The notes under the pieces are model-generated. The model worked only from the letters and a program-made list of their open reading frames with translations, did not search any database and had not been told where the DNA came from. The position numbers and the translations under genes were made by a program. A DNA stretch of 41,666 nucleotides from an uncultured Treponema sp. (GTDB taxonomy: Bacteria; Spirochaetota; Spirochaetia; Treponematales; Treponemataceae), in assembly GCA_944389965.1 (NCBI GenBank), contig CALXOI010000006.1, forward strand, positions 1-41,666, written 5' to 3'. This document shows, piece after piece, positions 33,839-41,098 of the stretch. Position 1 is the first letter of the stretch. The number at the start of each line of letters is the position of its first letter.

Positions 33839-33895
33839 ATGACTGAAATTAAACTGCACGTACATCACCATATGTTCCCGGTCACATTTGCCTGA
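33839..33895 (+). CDS. hisL: Histidine leader peptide (HisL-like), 18 residues
   Basis: ATG at 33839 to TGA at 33893-33895 encodes MTEIKLHVHHHMFPVTFA, with four His in five codons (33857-33871). This is the hallmark of ribosome-mediated attenuation: a shortage of charged His-tRNA stalls the ribosome on these codons. No Shine-Dalgarno precedes the ATG, and with the predicted start site the mRNA would be essentially leaderless. It is followed by an antiterminator segment and a terminator before hisG. The N-terminal composition recalls enterobacterial HisL in concept, but the sequence is not a copy of it. Confidence 0.75.
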   Translation: MTEIKLHVHHHMFPVTFA

Positions 33896-33958
33896 ATGAT
33901 ATGCTGTATGATGTATGTAAATACAGAAACCGCTTGCGATTCAGGCAGGCGGTTTTTT
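33889..33958 (+). promoter_or_regulatory. Histidine attenuator (antiterminator segment plus terminator)
   Basis: Segment A, TGCCTGAAT (33889-33897), overlaps the leader stop codon. It is the exact complement of ATTCAGGCA (33939-33947), which forms the terminator loop and the first bases of its 3' arm. A ribosome stalled on the His codons leaves A free, allowing A to pair and block the terminator. A ribosome reaching the stop codon covers A and lets the terminator form. Confidence 0.75.
33929..33958 (+). terminator. Attenuator terminator upstream of hisG
   Basis: ACCGCTTGC (33929-33937) pairs with GCAGGCGGT (33945-33953; one G-U pair), loop GATTCAG, then TTTTTT (33953-33958). It lies between the leader peptide and hisG. 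Confidence 0.85.
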
Positions 33959-33990
33959 ATTTATTGTGCAGTGCATGGAGGATAAAACAT

Positions 33991-34845
33991 ATGGAAAAAT
34001 TAAAAATTCTGCTGCCAAAAGGAAGAATTTATGACAATGTTGTGGAACTGTTCAATGGAGCCGGGATCAGTATAAAGTTACCGGACCGGGCATACCGCCC
34101 TACAGTGAATCAGGATGATTTAGAAGCAAAAGTCATGAAGCCCCAAAATATCGGTAAACTGCTGGAACTTGGCGCCCATGACGTCGGATTTACCGGCCGG
34201 GACTGGATTGAAGAAACCGGTGCTGACGTAGAAGAAATCATGGATTTAGGATTCGACACTGTACGTATTGTCGCCGCTGTACCAAATACGGTATCTGATG
34301 AATCTTTAAAAACAAAGCGGATTATTGTTGCTACTGAATATGAAAAAATTGCCCGGAAGTGGCTTAATAACCGGCAGCAGGATTCCCTGATTGTCAGGAC
34401 ATACGGGGCAACAGAAGTGTTTCCGCCGGATGACGCAGACATGATTATCGACAACACGGCTACCGGCCGGACTTTGATGGAAAACGGATTACGGATTGTA
34501 GACACTATTATGACCAGTTCCACCCGGATGTTCGCATCTAAAGCAGCCCTGGCAAACCCTGCCAAAAAGCAAAAAATCATGGAATTAAAAATGTTATTTG
34601 AAGCAGTACTTGATGCCCGTGACCGGGTTATGCTGGAAATGAATGTAACCCGGGCCCGCTTTCAGGATCTGGTTACCGGATTACCATCCATGCGGAGTCC
34701 CACCGTATCTCCATTGTACGGAGATGATGGATACGCAATTAAAATCGCAGTCAAAAAAAGTGAAGTTCCGGTTCTTCTTCCGAAATTAAAAGCATTAGGC
34801 GCAACTGATATTCTTGAATATGATTTACGGAAAGTTCTTGCATAA
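33991..34845 (+). CDS. hisG: ATP phosphoribosyltransferase, long form
   Basis: First enzyme of histidine synthesis: joins ATP and PRPP to phosphoribosyl-ATP. 284 residues. The N-terminal catalytic half is clear (LKILLPKGRIYDNVVELF, DVGFTGRDWIEE, DADMIIDNTATGRTLMENGL). The C-terminal region (TVSPLYGDDGYAIKIAVKKSEVPVLLPKLKALGATDILEYDL) is the ACT-like regulatory domain of long HisG, so it should work without HisZ and be inhibited by histidine. The ATG at 33991 has GGAGG (33977-33981) just upstream; the frame continues 30 codons further upstream but that part overlaps the attenuator. Controlled by the attenuator described at 33839-33958. Confidence 0.96.
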   Translation: MEKLKILLPKGRIYDNVVELFNGAGISIKLPDRAYRPTVNQDDLEAKVMKPQNIGKLLELGAHDVGFTGRDWIEETGADVEEIMDLGFDTVRIVAAVPNTVSDESLKTKRIIVATEYEKIARKWLNNRQQDSLIVRTYGATEVFPPDDADMIIDNTATGRTLMENGLRIVDTIMTSSTRMFASKAALANPAKKQKIMELKMLFEAVLDARDRVMLEMNVTRARFQDLVTGLPSMRSPTVSPLYGDDGYAIKIAVKKSEVPVLLPKLKALGATDILEYDLRKVLA

Positions 34846-34877
34846 TATGTTATAATTTATAATTAGAGAAGGTCAGT

Positions 34878-35531
34878 ATGTCAGAAAAAAAAACAGACGG
34901 AACAGAATGGCAACCCCGGACTGCCCAGATAACCCGTGAGACAAAAGAAACACACATCAGCCTTGAATTGAATCTTGACGGTTCCGGTATCTGTGATATA
35001 TCCTGTCCAATAGGGTTCTTTACTCATATGCTGAATTCCTTTTGCAAACATGGATTATTTGACTTAAAAGGAACCCTGTCCGGAGATTTGCATGTTGATC
35101 AGCATCATTTAATTGAAGATACTGGTATTGTATTAGGACAACTATTTGCTGCAGCTCTGGGCAATTGTGCAGGAATAAACCGGAACGGGTTTTGCCTGTA
35201 TCCCATGGATGAAACCCTTGCCCAAGCCGCTGTTGATTTTGGCGGCAGAAGTTACCTCATCTGTAATGCTGCCTTATCTGGTGTACCGCTGGTTTCCATC
35301 AGTCCCAATGGTACAGAATCAAGTTTCCAGACAGATACGTTTGAAGACTTTTGGCAAGGTTTTGTTTCAGGAGCAAAATGTAATCTGCACCTGGATATAC
35401 TCCGGGGTCGCAGCGATCATCATAAAATGGAAGGATTATTCAAAGCTGCAGCAAAAGCAATCAGAACTGCTGTGGAACCGGATATCCGCCGGGCAGGAAT
35501 AATTCCATCCACAAAAGGAGTTATTATATGA
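34878..35531 (+). CDS. hisB: Imidazoleglycerol-phosphate dehydratase
   Basis: Sixth step of histidine synthesis (imidazole glycerol phosphate to imidazole acetol phosphate). 217 residues, the monofunctional type without the histidinol-phosphatase domain. The two manganese-binding histidine clusters are visible: HVDQHHLIEDTGI and RSDHHKMEGLFKAAAKA, along with FFTHMLNSFCKHGLFDL. It lies 32 nt after hisG with AGAAGG before the ATG, and its stop overlaps the next gene by ATGA. Confidence 0.95.
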   Translation: MSEKKTDGTEWQPRTAQITRETKETHISLELNLDGSGICDISCPIGFFTHMLNSFCKHGLFDLKGTLSGDLHVDQHHLIEDTGIVLGQLFAAALGNCAGINRNGFCLYPMDETLAQAAVDFGGRSYLICNAALSGVPLVSISPNGTESSFQTDTFEDFWQGFVSGAKCNLHLDILRGRSDHHKMEGLFKAAAKAIRTAVEPDIRRAGIIPSTKGVII

Positions 35532-36562
35532 TACATTTTGAATGTGATTACACAGAAGGTGCCTGCCCGCAGATTCTTGATGCCTTGATTGAAACAAATA
35601 TGCAGCAGACAACCGGTTATGGGAACGACCCGTTCTGTCAGTCTGCCCGGAATAAAATCCGGAATTTATGCGGTACCCCAGATGCAGACGTCCACTTTTT
35701 AACCGGCGGTACACAGGCAAACCTCACCGTTATTTCTGCAGCCCTCCGGCCGTACCAGGGAGTTATAGCCCCTGATACAGGTCACATTAATGCCCATGAA
35801 ACCGGTTCCATTGAATCAAGTGGGCACAAAATCCTTGCGATTCCGACTGATGACGGGAGGATTTCCGCAGCCCGTATCAGGGACGTTTGTATTACCCATC
35901 AAAAAGACCCTGACCGGGAACATACGGTACAACCGGGAATGGTATATATTTCATTTCCGACAGAAACAGGTCTTTTATATTCAAAAGCATCTCTGGAAGC
36001 AATTTCGGAAGTATGCAGAGAATACAATATGCTGCTGTTCATTGACGGAGCCCGGTTAGGATATGGATTGTCTTCTCCAAAAAACGATTGCACACTGCAG
36101 GATATTGCCCGGCTCAGCGACGTTTTCTATATCGGTGGAACAAAAGTCGGTGCATTGTTCGGAGAAGCAGTTGTCATTAAACACGAAACTTTGAAAAAAG
36201 ATTTCCGATACATGATAAAACAAAAGGGTGGAATGCTGGCAAAAGGCCGACTGCTGGGTATCCAGTTTGATACACTGCTCACTGACAACCTGTATTTTAC
36301 TGTGGCAGAAAAAGCCGTACAACAGGCACTCCGTATCCGGGAAGCATTTCTGCAAAAAGGCTTTCTGTTCCTGTATGATTCTTATACAAATCAGTTGTTC
36401 CCGGTACTTCCGGCGGCTGCCCGGGAAATTCTGGGGAAAAAGTATTGCTTTTCCTACTGGAAACAGGTTGAAGGCGAGCATGTCGCAGTGAGATTCTGCA
36501 CCAGCTGGGCTACAACCGATGAAGCGGTACAGGAGCTGATTCAGGATATTCAGGCATTATAA
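35528..36562 (+). CDS. Threonine aldolase-like PLP enzyme in the histidine operon
   Basis: 344 residues of the beta-eliminating lyase / low-specificity threonine aldolase family (fold type I). Seen: FLTGGTQANLTVISAALRPYQGVIAPDTGHINAHETGSIE, the cofactor-contact Asp173 in FIDGARLGYG, and the Schiff-base Lys206 in YIGGTKVGALFGEA. Family members split threonine or allo-threonine into glycine and acetaldehyde. It overlaps hisB by 4 nt (ATGA), so it is translated with it and subject to the His attenuator. Why an aldolase should be regulated by histidine is unclear; an adapted aminotransferase-like role (for example near the HisC step) is speculative. Confidence 0.88.
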   Translation: MIHFECDYTEGACPQILDALIETNMQQTTGYGNDPFCQSARNKIRNLCGTPDADVHFLTGGTQANLTVISAALRPYQGVIAPDTGHINAHETGSIESSGHKILAIPTDDGRISAARIRDVCITHQKDPDREHTVQPGMVYISFPTETGLLYSKASLEAISEVCREYNMLLFIDGARLGYGLSSPKNDCTLQDIARLSDVFYIGGTKVGALFGEAVVIKHETLKKDFRYMIKQKGGMLAKGRLLGIQFDTLLTDNLYFTVAEKAVQQALRIREAFLQKGFLFLYDSYTNQLFPVLPAAAREILGKKYCFSYWKQVEGEHVAVRFCTSWATTDEAVQELIQDIQAL

Positions 36563-36689
36563 ATACGAATTTTTTGTGCCAGGCAACGTGCCGTACCGGT
36601 AGTATATCCGGTTGCACAGCATCCGGGTAAAAAATAAATTTGTTTTCAGCGGATATTAGCCGGCAAAAACTTATCCAAAGTAACACGAG

Positions 36690-36720
36690 AGGGGATGACA
36701 ATATATTATCATCCCCTTTT
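36690..36720 (+). terminator. Terminator of the histidine operon
   Basis: AGGGGATGA (36690-36698) pairs with TCATCCCCT (36709-36717) around a 10-nt loop, then a short T-run. The hairpin has A residues (AAAAGGGGATG) on the other strand as well, so it may also serve the convergent CmpB-like gene. Confidence 0.75.
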
Positions 36721-36805
36721 GACGGCTTGAACAGGAGCAAACAAACTGTCCCGAAACGCTGCAGACACCCGTATCTGTGCAGTATAATCCAACCGAAATA
36801 CCGGA

Positions 36806-37651
36806 TTACCGCAGTTTCTGCTCCCGTCGGTTTTTCCGTGCAGCCCGTTTTTGTTCAATTTCCTGTTTGACCCGGTACCGGAGATTTTCCACAGCACTGG
36901 TATATTTTTTACTGTACATTGTAGGGAACCGTTTCATAAAACCAGTCATCTTACGCTGCCGATCGGAAAAATTTTCCAGCTTCTGCAATACAGATTCGCT
37001 CAAATGAAGTTGCTCAAGATGTGTTTTTTCTTTGGCAAATTCAAATAAATCCGACAATGAGTGTATATGTTCTTTAAACCAGTTTTCTTCCCGGTACCGT
37101 TCTTTGAATCCTTCTGCAAACTCTTTGAGTTTTGCCATATGCTCGGTAAAATCAACCAGACCTTTCACGGTAACTGCAATATCCACAATAAAAACTGTAA
37201 ATAAACTACCGGCAACTATACAGGCAGTCTTATATGGCAAAGAAAGAATTGCCTGTTCCAACGGTGGGTGCACAAAATGACAAATTAATGTACCCATTAC
37301 CCCGAATGTTACTGCCCCTGCAAGACAAATCCGACCATGCAGGTTGAATTTCCGTTGAGAATAATCCCACCATTTTGTATGAAATAAAACTTCCAATCCC
37401 CAGCTGGTTATATATTCCAACAGGGAAGTCAAAAACATAGATGCAAAAAACAGAGGTATCCACGTATCTGCCCAAGGTCGCAGCAGGTACATAATCATCA
37501 TCCCGCCGAACCCATATACCGGACAAATCGGACCAAACAAAAAACCCCGGTTAACAAACTGGTGCTGTTTAATTGAACAATACGTTGTTTCCCATATCCA
37601 TCCGACAAAGCTGTAACATAAAAATAACAAAAAAACATATGAAATGCTCAT
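36806..37651 (-). CDS. CmpB-type putative ABC transporter permease (PF06541-like)
   Basis: 281 residues: several membrane segments (SYVFLLFLCYSFVGWIWETTYCSI, FLFGPICPVYGFGGMMIMYLL, ITSWGLEVLFHTKWWDYS) followed by a long charged, helical cytoplasmic tail ending with basic residues. The motif SFVGWIWE...NRGFLFGPICPVYGFG is characteristic of the 'putative ABC transporter permease' family (CmpB type), whose function is not established. The ATG at 37651 is chosen because the conserved region starts at MSISYVFLLF; the longer frame to 37765 would run through the trpB promoter. No Shine-Dalgarno; the -10 lies 6 nt upstream (leaderless). Confidence 0.82.
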   Translation of the reverse strand: MSISYVFLLFLCYSFVGWIWETTYCSIKQHQFVNRGFLFGPICPVYGFGGMMIMYLLRPWADTWIPLFFASMFLTSLLEYITSWGLEVLFHTKWWDYSQRKFNLHGRICLAGAVTFGVMGTLICHFVHPPLEQAILSLPYKTACIVAGSLFTVFIVDIAVTVKGLVDFTEHMAKLKEFAEGFKERYREENWFKEHIHSLSDLFEFAKEKTHLEQLHLSESVLQKLENFSDRQRKMTGFMKRFPTMYSKKYTSAVENLRYRVKQEIEQKRAARKNRREQKLR

Positions 37652-37657
37652 AGATTC

Positions 37658-37686
37658 AGTATAAATAAATAATCGCAAAGAAGCAA
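37658..37686 (-). promoter_or_regulatory. Leaderless promoter of the CmpB-like gene
   Basis: On the minus strand: TTGCTT (37681-37686), 17 bp, TATACT (37658-37663), then 6 nt to the ATG at 37651. Confidence 0.55.
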
Positions 37687-37701
37687 ATAATAAATTTCTA
37701 C

Positions 37702-37730
37702 TTGACAAGAAAAAATCTGTCTGGTATATT
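37702..37730 (+). promoter_or_regulatory. trpB promoter
   Basis: Perfect TTGACA (37702-37707), 17-bp spacer, TATATT (37725-37730) with an extended TGG. The predicted start is near 37737, inside the adjacent palindrome. Confidence 0.75.
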
Positions 37731-37748
37731 GTTACTATAAACAGTAAC
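37731..37748. promoter_or_regulatory. Palindromic operator candidate at the trpB start site
   Basis: GTTACTATAAACAGTAAC has perfect 6-bp arms and one extra flanking T/A pair. It lies immediately after the -10, where a bound repressor would block transcription. It is similar in length and in its ACT...AGT arms to the tryptophan repressor site, but the spacing differs, so the regulator is not assigned. Confidence 0.55.
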
Positions 37749-37763
37749 ACAAAAGGAGATCCC

Positions 37764-38978
37764 ATGCAAGATTACCTAAAACATTTCCCTGACCAGAAAG
37801 GGTATTTTGGCGAATATGGCGGTTCATTCATTCCGCCGGTATTACAGGCTGAAATGGATAAAATTACCCAGGCATATTTCCATATCAGTAAGTCCCATGA
37901 TTTCATCACAGAGTTGCGGAGTATCCGCAAACATTTCCAAGGAAGACCAACTCCGGTATATTATTGCAGCCGGTTGTCTGATGCATATGGCGGAAGAATT
38001 TACCTGAAACGGGAAGATTTAAACCATACCGGTGCCCATAAACTCAATCATTGTATGGGAGAAGGACTGTTGGCAAAATACATGGGAAAAAAGAAATTGA
38101 TTGCCGAAACCGGTGCCGGACAGCACGGAGTTGCATTGGCAACAGCAGCCGCTTATTTTGGACTGGAATGTGAAATCCACATGGGAGAAGTTGATATTGC
38201 AAAAGAACATCCCAATGTTATCCGTATGCAGCTGTTGGGAGCAAAAGTTGTTCCCGTCACCCATGGGCTAAAGACATTGAAAGAAGCCGTAGACTCAGCG
38301 TTTGAAGCATATCTGCAAGATCCGGTAAACAGCATTTATTGTATCGGATCTGTTGTCGGTCCGCATCCGTTCCCTATGATGGTACGGGATTTTCAACATA
38401 TCGTCGGGGTGGAAGCCCGGGAGCAGTTTCTGGAAATGACCGGGGAATTACCTGACGAGGTTACTGCCTGTGTCGGCGGCGGGTCAAATGCCATGGGTAT
38501 TTTCTCCGGTTTTATCAATGACGAAGATGTTTCCTTAACCGGTGTTGAACCAGCCGGCCGTTCCCTCAAACCCGGTGACCACGCCGCCAGCTTATGCTAC
38601 GGAAAACCTGGTATCCTCCACGGATTCAAAAGTTACTTGTTACAGGATGACCAGGGAAATCCCCAACCGGTATATTCTATCGCCAGCGGTCTTGATTATC
38701 CCGGCAGCGGACCGGAACACTGTATGCTGAAAGATACCGGCCGCATCTCCTATACCACAGCAGATGATAAAGCCTGTCTTCATGCTTTCTATACACTGTG
38801 CCGGTTGGAAGGTATTATTCCTGCTTTGGAGAGTTCCCATGCCGTTGCGTATGCATTGAAAGCAGCACGGGAAAATCCGGAAAAATCCATATTGGTAAAC
38901 CTTTCGGGTCGGGGTGACAAAGATATTGACTTTATAGTAGAAAAATTCGGTACCGGAGAAGAATATCTTGATTCATAA
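37764..38978 (+). CDS. trpB: Tryptophan synthase beta subunit
   Basis: 404 residues, TrpB1-like. It condenses indole and serine to tryptophan with PLP. Signatures: [29 protein letters not shown] with the Schiff-base Lys93, ETGAGQHG with catalytic Glu115, [10 protein letters not shown] for phosphate binding, and LSGRGDKD. The residues after the lysine (LNHCMGEG) differ from the common INNTIGQ-type sequence. No trpA or other trp gene is adjacent, so it is a stand-alone trpB that probably salvages indole, or meets a distant TrpA. AAGGAG lies 5 nt before the ATG. Confidence 0.95.
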   Translation: MQDYLKHFPDQKGYFGEYGGSFIPPVLQAEMDKITQAYFHISKSHDFITELRSIRKHFQGRPTPVYYCSRLSDAYGGRIYLKREDLNHTGAHKLNHCMGEGLLAKYMGKKKLIAETGAGQHGVALATAAAYFGLECEIHMGEVDIAKEHPNVIRMQLLGAKVVPVTHGLKTLKEAVDSAFEAYLQDPVNSIYCIGSVVGPHPFPMMVRDFQHIVGVEAREQFLEMTGELPDEVTACVGGGSNAMGIFSGFINDEDVSLTGVEPAGRSLKPGDHAASLCYGKPGILHGFKSYLLQDDQGNPQPVYSIASGLDYPGSGPEHCMLKDTGRISYTTADDKACLHAFYTLCRLEGIIPALESSHAVAYALKAARENPEKSILVNLSGRGDKDIDFIVEKFGTGEEYLDS

Positions 38979-38999
38979 CCGGTGTTAATTGTAACTCGG

Positions 39000-39027
39000 C
39001 AGCAGGACAGAACAGTCCTGCTGTTTT
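39000..39027 (+). terminator. trpB terminator
   Basis: A perfect 9-bp stem CAGCAGGAC/GTCCTGCTG with a 6-nt loop, followed by TTTT. Confidence 0.8.
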
Positions 39028-39037
39028 CATAAAGTGC

Positions 39038-39067
39038 TTGCAGAAAAACAACGGTATTTTGTACAAT
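39038..39067 (+). promoter_or_regulatory. Leaderless promoter of the ABC exporter gene
   Basis: TTGCAG (39038-39043), 18-bp spacer, TACAAT (39062-39067), then 6 nt to the ATG at 39074. Confidence 0.6.
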
Positions 39068-39073
39068 TACACC

Positions 39074-40879
39074 ATGACAAAACAAAAATCTTCCGCAGTG
39101 TTATTCTTTCTTTCATATTTCAAACCACACCGGAAACTTTTTATTGCAGATATGTGTTGTTCCGTGTTTATTGCCGGTATCGATTTACTGTTTCCGGTTC
39201 TCACCCGGTATACTATCAATACATTACTGCCGGATCAGCTGTACCACTTTTTTTACATTATGATTGCGCTCATGATAGGAATGTATCTTCTCCACACTGC
39301 AGCATCATATTTTGTTGCATATTTTGGTCACGTATTCGGGGTTTTAGTAGAAACAGATATGCGCCGGGATATTTTTGACCATATTGAAAAACAAAGCTTT
39401 TCTTTTTTCGACAACCACCGGACGGGACATCTGATGTCCCGGATAACATACGATTTATTTGAAATCACAGAATTAGCCCATCACGGACCGGAAGATTTAT
39501 TACTGTCAGCAGCAACACTTATTGGTTCCTTTATCATCATGCTGACAATCCGCTGGGAACTTGCCCTGATTATTTTTACGTTGCTGCCCCTTATGATTTT
39601 TTTTACTGCCCGATCCCGGAATAAATTGAATAAATCTTCCCGTACTGTCAAAGAAAAAACAGCTGAAATCAACGCATCAATCGAATCCAGTATTTCCGGC
39701 GCACGGGTTACCAAAGTGTTCACCAATGAAGATTTTGAAAATGAACGTTTTGCCCGGGGAAATGAAGCATTCCTGAACGCAAAATGTGTGTATTACCGCT
39801 CAATGGCGGGATTCCACTGCAAGATAGATTTCGCAACCCACATATTGAATGTACTGGTTCTGGGAGCCGGTGGTTTTTTTATTATGAACGGAAGAATGAA
39901 CCTCGCTGATTTGGTTGCAGCCAACCTGTTTGTGGCAGCCTTCCTGCAACCTATCCGCCGCCTTTCCAATTTTGTAGAGCAGTTTACAACCGGAATGGCA
40001 GGTTTTAAGCGGTTCACAGAAATTATGAACACACATTGCGAAACACTGGAACTGCCGGATGCCCCGGACTTAATGCCGGTAAATGGAAATATTTCTTATG
40101 AACACGTTTCTTTCGCATACAATAACAATGTATCAGTTCTTCATGATATAAATTTTTCCCTCAAGGCTGGGCAAAAAATCGCCCTTGTTGGTCCATCCGG
40201 TGGCGGAAAAACAACCCTTTGCCACCTTTTACCACGGTTCTACGAAATAGACAGCGGCCGCATCACCATAGACGGAACAGACATCCGTTCCGTTACTGTA
40301 AAATCCCTGCGGCAGCAAATCGGACTGGTACAACAGGATGTATTTATGTTTGCCGGCACGATTAAAGATAATATTGCTTACGGATGCACCGATGCGACAG
40401 ATGCCCAAATAGAAGCAGCCGCCCGGCGGGCTGAAATCCATCAGGATATTATGAAAATGCCTGCCGGTTACAATACAATTGTCGGCGAGCGGGGAGTCAA
40501 ATTATCAGGGGGTCAAAAACAACGTATTTCTATTGCCCGCATCTTTTTAAAAAATCCCCCCATACTTATTCTTGATGAAGCTACTTCTGCCTTGGATTCT
40601 GCCACGGAAGTCAAAATCCAGCAGGCTTTTGATGAACTCGCCAAAGGCAGAACAACGCTGGTTATTGCCCACCGGCTTTCCACCATTCGAAACGCAGATA
40701 TGATTCTTGTTGTCACAGAAGCCGGTATCATAGAATCAGGAAACCACGATCAGTTGATGGCTTCCGGGGGATTATACAAATCATTGTACTTAGCCCAGTT
40801 TGATTTTCTGTCGGCAGCAGAACAGGAACAACATTTTCAAGCTGCTAACAGTACCGCAACCGGTTCAACTGATAATTAA
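39074..40879 (+). CDS. ABC exporter, half-transporter (MsbA/multidrug type)
   Basis: 601 residues with an N-terminal six-helix membrane domain and a C-terminal ATPase. Walker A GPSGGGKTT begins near residue 373, the signature LSGGQKQRISIAR near 477, Walker B ILILDEATSALD near 498, then the H-loop IAHRLSTI. The coupling-helix regions look normal. Such half-transporters form homodimers or pair with a second half; only one is here, so a homodimer is likely. Substrate unknown (drug, lipid or peptide). The ATG at 39074 is preferred over the upstream TTG at 39038, which is part of the -35; no ribosome-binding site is present. Confidence 0.93.
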   Translation: MTKQKSSAVLFFLSYFKPHRKLFIADMCCSVFIAGIDLLFPVLTRYTINTLLPDQLYHFFYIMIALMIGMYLLHTAASYFVAYFGHVFGVLVETDMRRDIFDHIEKQSFSFFDNHRTGHLMSRITYDLFEITELAHHGPEDLLLSAATLIGSFIIMLTIRWELALIIFTLLPLMIFFTARSRNKLNKSSRTVKEKTAEINASIESSISGARVTKVFTNEDFENERFARGNEAFLNAKCVYYRSMAGFHCKIDFATHILNVLVLGAGGFFIMNGRMNLADLVAANLFVAAFLQPIRRLSNFVEQFTTGMAGFKRFTEIMNTHCETLELPDAPDLMPVNGNISYEHVSFAYNNNVSVLHDINFSLKAGQKIALVGPSGGGKTTLCHLLPRFYEIDSGRITIDGTDIRSVTVKSLRQQIGLVQQDVFMFAGTIKDNIAYGCTDATDAQIEAAARRAEIHQDIMKMPAGYNTIVGERGVKLSGGQKQRISIARIFLKNPPILILDEATSALDSATEVKIQQAFDELAKGRTTLVIAHRLSTIRNADMILVVTEAGIIESGNHDQLMASGGLYKSLYLAQFDFLSAAEQEQHFQAANSTATGSTDN

Positions 40880-41098
40880 AAATGCCGCTCCGAAGATTTT
40901 CCCGGTATATCTGTTCCTGATAAGCCCGGGAATGGCAGCCACCCTGTCTCAACTTACCGGTTATCCTGAAAACATATACCCGAAAACCTGCAACAAACCG
41001 AAATTCCTATAAAAGGCAACGGTATGACTCCGGAATCAATAAAACAGATACCCGCAGTTCCAAAACAACCGGTTTAAAAGCGACGCAGATTTATCCTG

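Noticed and set aside
33835-33840. Perfect TATAAT upstream of hisG as the main -10
   Set aside because: The TTGACA lies 28 bp away, too far; TTTAAT at 33824-33829 has the correct 17-bp spacing and keeps the leader ATG in the transcript.
40800-41012. 70-codon frame overlapping the end of the ABC exporter
   Set aside because: Overlaps the exporter's coding end in another phase and has no recognisable protein features.
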